Shown here: positions 28,208 through 35,931 of the stretch, one piece after another | How positions within the stretch are numbered: the stretch's first letter is position 1 | Layout: every line of letters begins with the position of its first letter | Origin: an uncultured Candidatus Altimarinota bacterium | GTDB lineage: Bacteria; Patescibacteriota; Gracilibacteria; BD1-5; UBA2023 | Length of the DNA stretch: 38,881 nucleotides | Direction of reading: 5' to 3' | Assembly: GCA_938036655.1 (NCBI GenBank) | Contig: CALHQS010000027.1 | Location: 1-38,881, forward strand | Made by a program: the position numbers and the translations under genes | Notes under the pieces: generated by a model | Database searches by the model: none | Told to the model about the DNA's origin: nothing | Seen by the model: the letters and a program-made list of their open reading frames with translations, nothing else

Positions 28208-30377
28208 ATGAAAAAAATTTCTCGTTTCCTCATACTATTTATCAGTGTCATTATATTGACACTTTCGAGTGCACTAGCTCAGGTAACGTATCCTGTTAAT
28301 CCGCCATCTTTGACTGAATATCAAGGAGGGTATTTCAAATTATACTTTGACAATATCTTCGGCCTCAATGGCGGAGCTTGTGCGCCAGGACAAGCATTGG
28401 TAGGATTTAATACTACCGATACCAACCAGCGCGGAAAACCTATCTGTGCGACTCTCTCAGGTGCTGCATCAGCATTGACGGGTTCTCTTATGGGGGAAGA
28501 CGGATATATTCCTATGTGGTCCAATGGCGGAACAACGCTCAAAAAAAGCATCTTGTTCCAGAATGCTCAGGGAAAAGTAGGTTTGGGAACAAATAATCCA
28601 ACCAATAAACTTACTATCAGTGGAGTCGGCGATATTGGTGTACTTGGAAAAGCCAATCAAGGAGGAATTGTGATTGATTCCAACAATGACCCAAATGACC
28701 CACGCCCTTTGCGCATGTTCATTGATTCTGACGAGATTCAGACAACTTGGGGGGGGTCGGCATTGCCATTCTTTATCAATCCATATGGAGGATCAGTGCG
28801 TATCGGTGGATCGGATGGAGATAGTATCGATTATAAGTCTTCTAATTTTGTTTTTGAAAATTGGCACAATAATGGTCAGGTTCGCTTTGTTAATGAGGTA
28901 GAAGCCAACTACATTCAGTCAGGATATAGTGGAGTAATCAATAGTGCCAAAGATTTGCGATTTGGACCTGTCTGGACGGCGAAAACTTGGATGGCTATTA
29001 CCAAAGATGGAAATGTTGGTATTGGAACAGCACAACCAACTAATAAGCTCGCTATCACGAATCCAGGAGATATTGGAATGCTCTCTAATCCCACACAAGG
29101 AGGTATAGTGATTCAAGATCAAGAAGCTGGCGGAGCAAAGATGTATATTGATGCTAATGAAATTCAGTCAGTTAAGGATGGTCGTCCAAATGCACTCTAT
29201 CTCAACTCTTTTCTAGGAGATGTAGTAATTGGTGGTGGAAATAGTGATAATTCAGCTACTCATACTGGTGCTGCATATATTTTCCATAATGCTACTGCTT
29301 CGGGTCAAATTCGATTTGATCGAAATGCCACAGCCAATTATATTCAATCAGGGTGGGAGAGTATTGCAAATAGCGCGAAAGACTTAAGATTTTGACCTAT
29401 TGGCACATCCGATAGTCATATGGTGCTTACTGCTTCTGGAAGACTTGGGGTTGGGACGATGAATCCAGAAACGAAATTGGAGGTTGCTGGAGACATTTCC
29501 GTAGGAAAAATGGATAGAACTATTGATGCAAATGCTTCCAGCATTGGGAATCGTCTCATCTTCCAGGGAGCACCAATGAATACTGATCCAATTTATATGT
29601 ATCGTTATAATAGGAATGGATGACCTGGTACTGCGAATCTTAATCATTCTGAACTGAGGCTCGTACTTTGTGATGATAACCCACAGAGTGGCACAGGAAG
29701 CGTGGAAGACTTTTCTCTATTGGATATGTTCGCTGAGATTCGCGTCTTACCAAAACTCCACAAGAGGCAGCTAATCCCTATACCAAAACATTTACTTTTT
29801 CTACAGCTGGGAAATTTGGTATTAAAACGGATAATCCAAAAACACAACTTGATGTTGCTGGAAATATTCGCATTGGAATGGATCCAACAATTGCCTGTGC
29901 TGGCGATTCTAGCGGTCAAATGCAATTCAATGCTGGAAATCGGAAAGTAGAATTTTGTGATGGTACAATTTGGAAAGTTTTTGACACCACTCCAGTAGGT
30001 GCTATTATGCCATTCTATCAATATTCATGTCCAGAATGATGGGTTGCAGCAAATGGACAAAATGGAACACCTGATTTGCGTGGCGAATTCATCCGTAGAC
30101 TCGATAGTGGTCGTGGTGTAGATAATGGACGTGGATTGGGAAGTAGCCAAGGTGACGCTATTCGTAATATCACAGGTATTGTATCAACTCGTGGTTCTGG
30201 TAATATGGATGGTTTTTTTGAGCTTTTTACGATACTGGAACGCGTGATGGTGGAATTGGACGAGGATCAAGTCCCGGATTGACTGATGATATTGGGTTTG
30301 ATGCATCGCGTGTCGTTCCTACAGCCAACGAAAATCGCCCACGCAATGTAGCACTCCTCTATTGTATGAAACAATAA
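28208..30377 (+). CDS. exported tail-fibre-like protein with phage tail-collar domain, two frameshifts
   Basis: A signal peptide (about 1-25, SSALAQ) precedes a glycine-rich fibre region. Two internal copies of about 135 residues both contain NKLxIxxxGDIGxLxxxxQGGIVI, YIQSG and NSAKDLRFGP. The C-terminal part is a phage tail-collar domain: PVGAIMPFYQYSCPEGWVAANGQ, PDLRGEFIRRLD, and the end RPRNVALLYCMKQ. Two breaks occur, both in T runs (29711-29714 and 30213-30219); one extra T in each restores the frame. TGA at 29393, 29621, 29734, 30037 (PEGW) and 30219 encode Gly. The repaired protein has about 723 residues. No other phage genes are near, so it is more likely a cell-surface adhesin or spike than a prophage gene. 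Confidence 0.82.
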
Positions 30378-30379
30378 TT

Positions 30380-30409
30380 TTAAAACCTCGATTGAGGTTT
30401 TATTTTTTG
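30380..30409 (+). terminator. terminator of the tail-collar gene
   Basis: AAAACCTC-GATT-GAGGTTTT is followed by ATTTTTT, just after the stop codon. Confidence 0.75.
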
Positions 30410-30426
30410 AGAATTTTCAAAAAATA

Positions 30427-30458
30427 AAAAATCCCCTTTTAGAATTTTGGGGATTTTT
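30427..30458 (-). terminator. terminator of the DsbA-like gene
   Basis: AAATCCCC and GGGGATTT pair around a 12-nt loop. On the minus strand the hairpin runs into a T-rich tract just past the stop at 30464. Confidence 0.65.
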
Positions 30459-30463
30459 GTAAA

Positions 30464-31423
30464 TTATTTCAAAAGTGCATCAACTGCCGCCTTGAAATTT
30501 TCGTATGGATACGCTCCGCTAATAGTCGTGTACGCTCCAGTTTTTTGGTTAAAAATCAATGTTCCTGGTGTTCCAGAGAGTCCAAATGAAGCAGCTTCAC
30601 GAGTTTCTTTCGCAAATTGTTCGAGTGTTTCTTTGTTGTCTACACAAGACTGCCATGCAGCAACATCAGTGATTCCAGCGGCTTTTGCAGCTTCTGCAAG
30701 TTGTGCTACTGGGAATACTGAACCGTTTTTGTCTTGAGGGCGGTATGTAGTGTTATCCATTACATATTTATAAAATTTTGCATATGCATCAGCACCACTG
30801 ACTTTTTTCGCGCAAAGAAGTCCGAGGGATTTTACTTCTGTACCAGCGTGATCAACACCACGATTATTCTTATAAACAAATGCTACTTTGTCACCATACT
30901 CTGCTTCGAGGGTTGAGTGAAGCTTAGTATCATGATACTGCTGAGCACAGAATGGACATTCCATCTCAGAATATTCAACCACTACGATATCTGCGTCTTT
31001 ATTCCCTTCTACAACCGCATCTTCAAGAACCGCCTTACGCTGATCTTCTGTCAAAGTTGCAGAATTGGTTGTTGCAGTGGTTGTAGTGTTTGTCGTCCCA
31101 GTAGAGCCCTGCAATTGAGCCAAAAGTTGTTTCTGAGTTTCGATATCTTGGCCACTCGCTGGATTGGTCAAAATCGCACGCTGAAGTGCTACGATCACTT
31201 CATAATTTTCTTTTCCACCCACTTTTTCATATTCGTGTTGAAGAAGTGCGTCACGAACAGTTCGTTCAAGTCCAGACGAATTATCCAAAGAAGTTTCTGT
31301 TGTAGTTTTTGAAAAATTCGGAGTCAAGCCAAAAATAAATGACACCTGAATTGCTGAGAAAATTACCAAAACTACCAACAAGAGAGTCTGAAAAACGCTT
31401 CCAGAAGAATTTTTATCGGTCAT
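30464..31423 (-). CDS. DsbA-like thioredoxin-fold oxidoreductase, membrane-anchored
   Basis: The 319-residue protein has an N-terminal membrane helix (about 11-33), a helical region, a Thr-rich linker (about 106-124) and a DsbA/thioredoxin_4 domain. Active site CPFC lies at 156-159 (EYSEMECPFCAQQY), and the cis-proline is in FGLSGTPGTLIF. It should act outside the cytoplasm, forming or shuffling disulphides, which fits the cysteine-paired repeats of the surface protein at 22221. No DsbB or VKOR partner is in the window. It contains no TGA codon. It has its own promoter behind tsaD. Confidence 0.9.
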   Translation of the reverse strand: MTDKNSSGSVFQTLLLVVLVIFSAIQVSFIFGLTPNFSKTTTETSLDNSSGLERTVRDALLQHEYEKVGGKENYEVIVALQRAILTNPASGQDIETQKQLLAQLQGSTGTTNTTTTATTNSATLTEDQRKAVLEDAVVEGNKDADIVVVEYSEMECPFCAQQYHDTKLHSTLEAEYGDKVAFVYKNNRGVDHAGTEVKSLGLLCAKKVSGADAYAKFYKYVMDNTTYRPQDKNGSVFPVAQLAEAAKAAGITDVAAWQSCVDNKETLEQFAKETREAASFGLSGTPGTLIFNQKTGAYTTISGAYPYENFKAAVDALLK

Positions 31424-31443
31424 AAAAATTTTTTAAAAAATAA

Positions 31444-31465
31444 ACCTCTCGTATTGTAGAGAGGC
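31444..31465 (-). terminator. tsaD terminator overlapping the DsbA-gene promoter
   Basis: On the minus strand CCTCTC-TACAATAC-GAGAGG is followed by TTTATTTTTT. The loop is the -10 box of the next gene. Confidence 0.55.
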
Positions 31466-31480
31466 TTGTGAAAAAATCAA
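31453..31480 (-). promoter_or_regulatory. promoter of the DsbA-like gene
   Basis: On the minus strand TTGATT (plus 31475-31480), 16 bases, TACAAT (plus 31453-31458), 30 nt before the ATG at 31423. Confidence 0.55.
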
Positions 31481-31557
31481 ATAAAATCGCGATTTTTTAG
31501 CGAATTTTTCGTTGACGAAACAATAAAAAATCGTGCAATATATTTTAGTTAAAAATA

Positions 31558-32589
31558 TTATAATTTTTTAGTAAAATTTTCTGGATTATTGCCAAAATTT
31601 GGATTTTTGGTAATCTCATAAAACGCGCGAATCCCAATCATCGCAGCATTATCCTGAGAATATACAATTTTTGTTGGCGCCAAAAATTTTTTGTGTACAA
31701 AATTGCACGCGACTTCAAGGCGATTTTTGAGCTGAGAATTGGCGGAAACACCACCAGCCAAAACAATAGTTTTAGTTTTAAATTTATCACTCGCATCCAA
31801 AAATTTGGTGATGAGCACATCAAAAACAGCCTCTTCAAAAGCAAAAGCAATTTTCTGAAAATCATTTTCGCTTGTGGGCGGATTCGCGTCAATATAGCGC
31901 TTCACAGCAGATTTGAGGCCAGAAAATGAAAAATCGTATGAATTTTTATCCAAAAAAGCTCGCGGAAAAAATTTTTTCCAATAATTTTTTTCATCCTGAT
32001 TAAAATCAGGATTTTCGCGGAAAGCGTCCGCCAATCGCGCGATTTTCGCACCACCCGGAAATCCAAGTCCGAGCATTTTCGCGACTTTGTCATACGCCTC
32101 ACCAACCGCATCATCACGCGTCTGCCCCACCAATTCAAGATCAAATAAACTTTTCCAAAGATAGAGTTCTGTATGCCCACCAGAAATCGTCAATACCATC
32201 GCAGGAAATTCGATTTCATCAAGTTTTCGCTCCAATAAATTCGCAAAAATATGTGATTCAATATGATGAATATACAAAAGCGGAATTTTTTTCGTTTGCG
32301 AAAGTGTTCTTGCCACGGTAAGCCCAGTCAGAAGTGACGGCTGCAAGCCAGGTTCTCGCGTACACGCGATATAATCAATATCATCGAGCGAAATTTTCGC
32401 CTCAGAAAGGGCATCCTCAAGACACGGAAAAATCGCATTCGCATGAGAACGAGCTGCCACCTCAGGCACTACCCCGCCCGTCGCATCGTGCTCCAGTTGC
32501 GTTCGTGTAGACATCGCCATCACACGATCATTCTCCAAAATTGCCACCGAAGTATCATCACAAGAAGTTTCAAAAGCCAGAATTTTCAT
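31558..32589 (-). CDS. tsaD: tRNA threonylcarbamoyladenosine modification protein TsaD
   Basis: TsaD transfers the threonylcarbamoyl group to A37 of ANN-decoding tRNAs, working with TsaB/E and TsaC. The 343-residue protein has the family N-terminus MKILAFETSCDDTSVAIL, PEVAARSHA, the metal-binding HIESH (His109 and His113), LTISGGHTELYL, DDAVGEAYDKVAKMLGLGFPGG, FSFSGLKSAV and VLAGGVSANSQLKNRL, then YSQDNAAMIG. Complete and of normal length. No TGA codons. It is divergent from dnaJ across a 135-nt region. Confidence 0.96.
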   Translation of the reverse strand: MKILAFETSCDDTSVAILENDRVMAMSTRTQLEHDATGGVVPEVAARSHANAIFPCLEDALSEAKISLDDIDYIACTREPGLQPSLLTGLTVARTLSQTKKIPLLYIHHIESHIFANLLERKLDEIEFPAMVLTISGGHTELYLWKSLFDLELVGQTRDDAVGEAYDKVAKMLGLGFPGGAKIARLADAFRENPDFNQDEKNYWKKFFPRAFLDKNSYDFSFSGLKSAVKRYIDANPPTSENDFQKIAFAFEEAVFDVLITKFLDASDKFKTKTIVLAGGVSANSQLKNRLEVACNFVHKKFLAPTKIVYSQDNAAMIGIRAFYEITKNPNFGNNPENFTKKL

Positions 32590-32607
32590 ATTTTTAATTT
32601 TTTGCGT

Positions 32608-32635
32608 ATTTTATGCAAAAAAAAGAGTTTGTAAA
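32608..32635 (-). promoter_or_regulatory. promoter of tsaD
   Basis: On the minus strand TTTACA (plus 32630-32635), 16 bases, TAAAAT (plus 32608-32613), about 19 nt before the ATG. Confidence 0.5.
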
Positions 32636-32661
32636 ATTTTATTGAAATTTTTTCTAAAAAA

Positions 32662-32688
32662 CTAGCACTTTGACTTGACGACTGCTAA
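32662..32688 (+). promoter_or_regulatory. CIRCE-like HrcA operator upstream of dnaJ
   Basis: CTAGCACTT (32662-32670), exactly 9 bases, then GACTGCTAA (32680-32688). Against TTAGCACTC-N9-GAGTGCTAA this matches 15 of 18 positions with the right spacing, and it overlaps the -35 box of the dnaJ promoter, where a repressor would block RNA polymerase. Confidence 0.7.
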
Positions 32689-32702
32689 TTTTTGAATAGA
32701 AT
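32675..32702 (+). promoter_or_regulatory. promoter of dnaJ
   Basis: TTGACG (32675-32680), 16 bases, TAGAAT (32697-32702), with about 16 nt of leader before ATG 32725. Confidence 0.6.
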
Positions 32703-32724
32703 GTGAGCGAATATTTTTAAAATT

Positions 32725-33444
32725 ATGTTAAAAAATTATTATGAAACGCTTGGTGTAAACAAAAATGCAAGCGCCGATGAAATCAAAAAAGCCTACAAAA
32801 AAATGGCTATGAAATACCATCCTGATCGCAATAAAGGCGATAGTTCGGCTGAAAAAAAATTCAAAGAAGTAAATGAGGCCTACCAAGTTTTGGGCGATGC
32901 AACCAAGAAAAAAAATTATGACCAATTCGGAAATGCGGAAGGAATGGGTGGATTTGGCGGAGCCTCAGGCGGAAATCCCTTTGGAAACGGACAATATCAA
33001 TATTCTAGCAATGCGCAAGGATTCGATTTTGGCGATATTTTTGGCGGTGGATTCGGCGGCAGAAAGCAAAACTCAGGCGGATTTGGATTTGATTTTGGTG
33101 ATTTATTTGGCGGCGGATTCGGAGCACAAAATACCAAATCTCAGAAAAAATCCGAACCAAAAAAAGAAAAAGTAGAAAATCTTGACGTGACTGAAACGAT
33201 AGCAATTCCCTTTTTGGATTTTTTGTCAGATCAAAAAATTTCAGTCAAAACCGTGTACGGAAAAAATCTCACACTCAAAGTCAAAGCATTCACGCAACCT
33301 GGAACCAAATTTAAAATTGCGGGAAAATGACGCACTTCTGGCGGACGGACTGGCGATATGTTTGTGATTGTAAACGCAAAAATGCCAAAAGAGATTCCAC
33401 TACATGTAGCCAAAATGATCGAGGCCATCAAATACGAACTCTAA
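32725..33444 (+). CDS. dnaJ: short DnaJ-family co-chaperone without zinc-finger domain
   Basis: J-domain co-chaperone that stimulates DnaK. The J domain (1-66) has HPD at 32-34 and KFKEVNEAYQVLGD. A Gly/Phe-rich region (about 72-135) follows, with repeated FDFGDIFGGGFGG-type units, and then one short C-terminal substrate-binding domain (VTETIAIPFLDFLSDQKISVKT...TKFKIAGKGRTSGGRTGDMFVIVNAKMP). The cysteine-rich zinc domain and the second C-terminal domain are missing, giving 239 residues against about 375 for DnaJ, nearer a minimal type II protein. TGA 33328-33330 encodes the Gly of GKGR. A CIRCE-like operator suggests heat-shock control by HrcA. Confidence 0.9.
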
Positions 33445-33458
33445 AAAATCACGAAAAT

Positions 33459-33486
33459 TTGCTTTTTACAAAAAATATGCTATAAT
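33459..33486 (+). promoter_or_regulatory. promoter of the small hypothetical genes
   Basis: TTGCTT (33459-33464), 16 bases, TATAAT (33481-33486), giving about 14 nt of leader before ATG 33507. Confidence 0.65.
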
Positions 33487-33506
33487 AATGAAAATTTATT
33501 CTCAAT

Positions 33507-33797
33507 ATGGCTTCGCTCAACACTCAAAAATATCATCCTGATCTCGAAATTTCAGAAACACAAGAAAATTTTTCGCTCAAAAATTTGAATGAAAATATTC
33601 AAATCGCAGAAAAAAATCTAGAAAATTATAGTCCCAAAATTCGTGAAATTTTTTCGGAAATTGTTACAAAAATAAATTTGCTTCAAGAAAATAATCAAAA
33701 TATTCCGACAGCTTTGACAAAATTTTTGGAAAATATTGCACAAAAAACGCAACCAACAGCAATTTCGATGGACACCATCGCGAGCATTATTTCGTAA
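33507..33797 (+). CDS. small hypothetical protein
   Basis: I do not recognise this 96-residue protein. It is charged and Asn/Glu/Lys-rich, with likely helices (FSLKNLNENIQIAEKNLENY, IREIFSEIVTKINLLQENN) and no signal or membrane helix. It has a clean promoter, a TAA stop, and is followed 11 nt later by another small gene on the same strand. No TGA codons. Confidence 0.65.
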   Translation: MASLNTQKYHPDLEISETQENFSLKNLNENIQIAEKNLENYSPKIREIFSEIVTKINLLQENNQNIPTALTKFLENIAQKTQPTAISMDTIASIIS

Positions 33798-33808
33798 AAT
33801 TGGCTCTC

Positions 33809-34183
33809 ATGACGAATTCACAACTTCGTACACTTCTCGATCGAGCTCCGCTTTGTGATGAGGATAAGCACAATGTTTTTGTGATTTTTCGTGCGTTGCC
33901 AGATGAGCGAAAAATTCATATTTTGAATCACTGGGAAAAATATGTTGCCAAGCTAATTTTGGAGCGCCACAAGCGCGATGCAGAAGATGAAAAAGAAATT
34001 ATCACGATGCTTGAACGGATGGATACCTTGCTTGATGAGGCTATTGCTCGTCAAAATGAAAAAAATCAACAAAAACGCCAAATGAAAAAAGTTATTCGCG
34101 AAGAACTGGATTCTGCGGTTCAGTATGATAATATCCAAAAAGATCGAATCATTCACTCTATTGGGAGTTTCCCGTCAAAATAG
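33809..34183 (+). CDS. small helical hypothetical protein
   Basis: I do not recognise this protein. From ATG 33809 it has 124 residues: MTNSQLRTLLDRAPLCDEDKHN, then FRALPDERKIHILNHWEKYVAKLI and a long charged helix (about 50-100, RDAEDEKEIITMLERMDTLLDEAIARQNEKNQQKRQ as two halves). It is probably a cytoplasmic coiled-coil protein. The stop is TAG. It is second in a two-gene transcript and ends at a terminator. A TTG three codons upstream is a possible but less likely start. Confidence 0.7.
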   Translation: MTNSQLRTLLDRAPLCDEDKHNVFVIFRALPDERKIHILNHWEKYVAKLILERHKRDAEDEKEIITMLERMDTLLDEAIARQNEKNQQKRQMKKVIREELDSAVQYDNIQKDRIIHSIGSFPSK

Positions 34184-34208
34184 CACCTTCTTGGTGCTTT
34201 TTATTTTG
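34182..34208 (+). terminator. terminator of the two small genes
   Basis: AGCACC-TTCT-TGGTGCT is followed by TTTTATTTT. Confidence 0.75.
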
Positions 34209-34274
34209 GTAAAAATATTTATAAAATAGGAAAAATATTTTGCAAGGCAAATTTTGGAAAAAATCTCAGAAAAA

Positions 34275-34303
34275 TTGCAAAAAGAAAATTTTTTTGTTAT
34301 AAT
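34275..34303 (+). promoter_or_regulatory. promoter of the MFS transporter gene
   Basis: TTGCAA (34275-34280), 17 bases, TATAAT (34298-34303). Unlike the other genes it would give a leader of about 73 nt. Confidence 0.55.
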
Positions 34304-34355
34304 TTTTTCAGTTTCTTGGTCAGAAATTTTTCGTAGAAAGGTTATCCCTAACAAT

Positions 34356-34375
34356 AAAAGCCTGCGGGCTTTTTC
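34356..34375 (+). promoter_or_regulatory. terminator-like hairpin in the MFS leader
   Basis: AAAAGCC-TGCG-GGCTTTTT lies between the promoter and ATG 34383, 7 nt before the start codon. It could act as an attenuator or hide the start. Confidence 0.45.
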
Positions 34376-34382
34376 AGATTTT

Positions 34383-35906
34383 ATGTCAAATATTGATAAT
34401 ACCGTTGTCATCACGGCAGGATCGCAATTCAATACACATCGCCTGAAAAATTTTTATTTTACCAATGTTTTTCAGGGTTTTGCGTGGATGCTTTTTCACT
34501 TCTCAATTGTCTATTTTTTTACCGCAATTCTTGATAATCTCGCGCTCGTCGGAATATTTTTGGGATTTTCGAATTTTGTTTCATTCTTGCTCGATATTCC
34601 GCTCGGGATTTTGCAACGATATATTTCCACAAAGCGATTTTTTATCATTGGCGTGATTTCACAACTCATCGCGATTGGGATTTTGTTTATGCTCATTTCG
34701 CAAGCATTTGGTGTGATTCAAAGTCTCGGCGACACGCTCACAGGCGATAAACTCAAAGCGGTGAGCGATTGGTTCTTTGGAAGTGCAATTCACTGGGTGG
34801 GGCTTCTTGTGGCAGCATTTTGTTATGGACTTACGAAAGAACTCAACGAAGTCAGTACTTTTGGATATATTTTGTCCAATTCAAGCCCGACAGAATACGG
34901 CATAATTCTCTCGCGCAGTAATATCACATTCGGAATCGGTTCGGTAGGTGGACTGGTGCTCTCGGGCGTGATTTTAAGCCTCGGAAATGTAATGGCATTG
35001 ATTTTCTTGGGGGCAATTATTTTTGGGCTTTTGATGTTTACGATCAGATTTTTTGATAATGATCGCGACTCGATTTCGATGGAAGATATCAAAGAATTTA
35101 CAATTTCGGTCAAAAAATTGAACGCCGAGAATATCAAAGAAAAACTTTCACAAACGATTAATGCGGCAGAATTACAAAAAGTGGTCGCGAATACAAAATA
35201 TCTTTTTCTCAAACCAAAGCAGAAAAAAGCAAAAAGTGAAAAAATTCCGTGGGGCGATGTGATGGTGTCAACCAAAAAAGAATTTGGAATTATTTGGGAA
35301 ATTATTTCTGCAACGCCAATGCATTATGGGCTGATTTGGGGGCTTATTCTTGTGCTGATTTTCGGATTTTGGGACACCTTTGCATCAAGTTTCTTGATTG
35401 ATTATTTGGATGCCATCAAACCAGGATTTGGATATATTTTGCTCGCAGCAATCGGAATCCCAGGGATTGTTTTGCAGGAAGTTGCTATCAAACTCGGACA
35501 AAAAATTGGTGATAAAAATATCGGTCTCGTTGGGTTAGCTTTGTCGGGTGGATCACTTCTCGTTATGGGAATTATGGCGATTGGCGAACCACCTTCCGCG
35601 ATGTCAATTATCCTCGTAGCACTCATAAATAGTCTTGGATATGCGTGTGGGATGGCAATCGGGCAAAATGCTTTTTTGGATATTTATAATCGCACTTATG
35701 CGGATCATGAAAATCTCAAAGAAATCAATGCCAATGCCTCTGCTGGACCAATGAAAGTGATTCAAAATCTCGCTAATGTCGTCGGGCTTACACTCGGAGG
35801 AATCCTCCTTGTCGCAGGATTCAGCGTATTTTTCTTCATCTTTGCGATTGTGATTATCGCAACGCTCGTCTGGACGATTATGAAACGAAAAGAAATCAAT
35901 GTTTAA
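34383..35906 (+). CDS. major facilitator superfamily transporter
   Basis: The 507-residue protein has about 12 hydrophobic segments. The N-terminal half has FYFTNVFQGFAWMLFHFSIVYFF and the short loop LQRYISTKRFF between helices, as in MFS proteins. A central cytoplasmic loop of about 100 residues (about 225-315) holds a helical charged stretch (KLNAENIKEKLSQTINAAELQ), and the second half contains GFGYILLAAIGIPGIVLQEVAIKLGQKIGDK. The substrate cannot be told. I chose ATG 34383 because the longer frame upstream runs over the promoter and leader hairpin. No TGA codon in 507. Confidence 0.85.
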   Translation: MSNIDNTVVITAGSQFNTHRLKNFYFTNVFQGFAWMLFHFSIVYFFTAILDNLALVGIFLGFSNFVSFLLDIPLGILQRYISTKRFFIIGVISQLIAIGILFMLISQAFGVIQSLGDTLTGDKLKAVSDWFFGSAIHWVGLLVAAFCYGLTKELNEVSTFGYILSNSSPTEYGIILSRSNITFGIGSVGGLVLSGVILSLGNVMALIFLGAIIFGLLMFTIRFFDNDRDSISMEDIKEFTISVKKLNAENIKEKLSQTINAAELQKVVANTKYLFLKPKQKKAKSEKIPWGDVMVSTKKEFGIIWEIISATPMHYGLIWGLILVLIFGFWDTFASSFLIDYLDAIKPGFGYILLAAIGIPGIVLQEVAIKLGQKIGDKNIGLVGLALSGGSLLVMGIMAIGEPPSAMSIILVALINSLGYACGMAIGQNAFLDIYNRTYADHENLKEINANASAGPMKVIQNLANVVGLTLGGILLVAGFSVFFFIFAIVIIATLVWTIMKRKEINV

Positions 35907-35907
35907 A

Positions 35908-35931
35908 AAAATCCTCAAAAGGGGATTTTTT
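35908..35931. terminator. bidirectional terminator between MFS and priA-like genes
   Basis: AAAATCCTC-AAAA-GGGGATTTT (one G-U pair) lies between convergent stops at 35906 and 35930. Confidence 0.7.

Noticed and set aside
31482..31498. Palindrome AAAATCGCGATTTT as an operator
   Set aside because: Single occurrence noticed, upstream of the DsbA-like promoter by chance-compatible distance; no partner site or known motif.
34330..34360. preQ1-type riboswitch in the MFS leader
   Set aside because: The GGTTATCCC stretch and A-rich tail are suggestive, but no consistent stem and pseudoknot could be drawn.
34254..34382. Longer N-terminus for the MFS transporter
   Set aside because: It spans the promoter, the leader and a terminator-like hairpin; ATG 34383 lies just before the first family-like segment.
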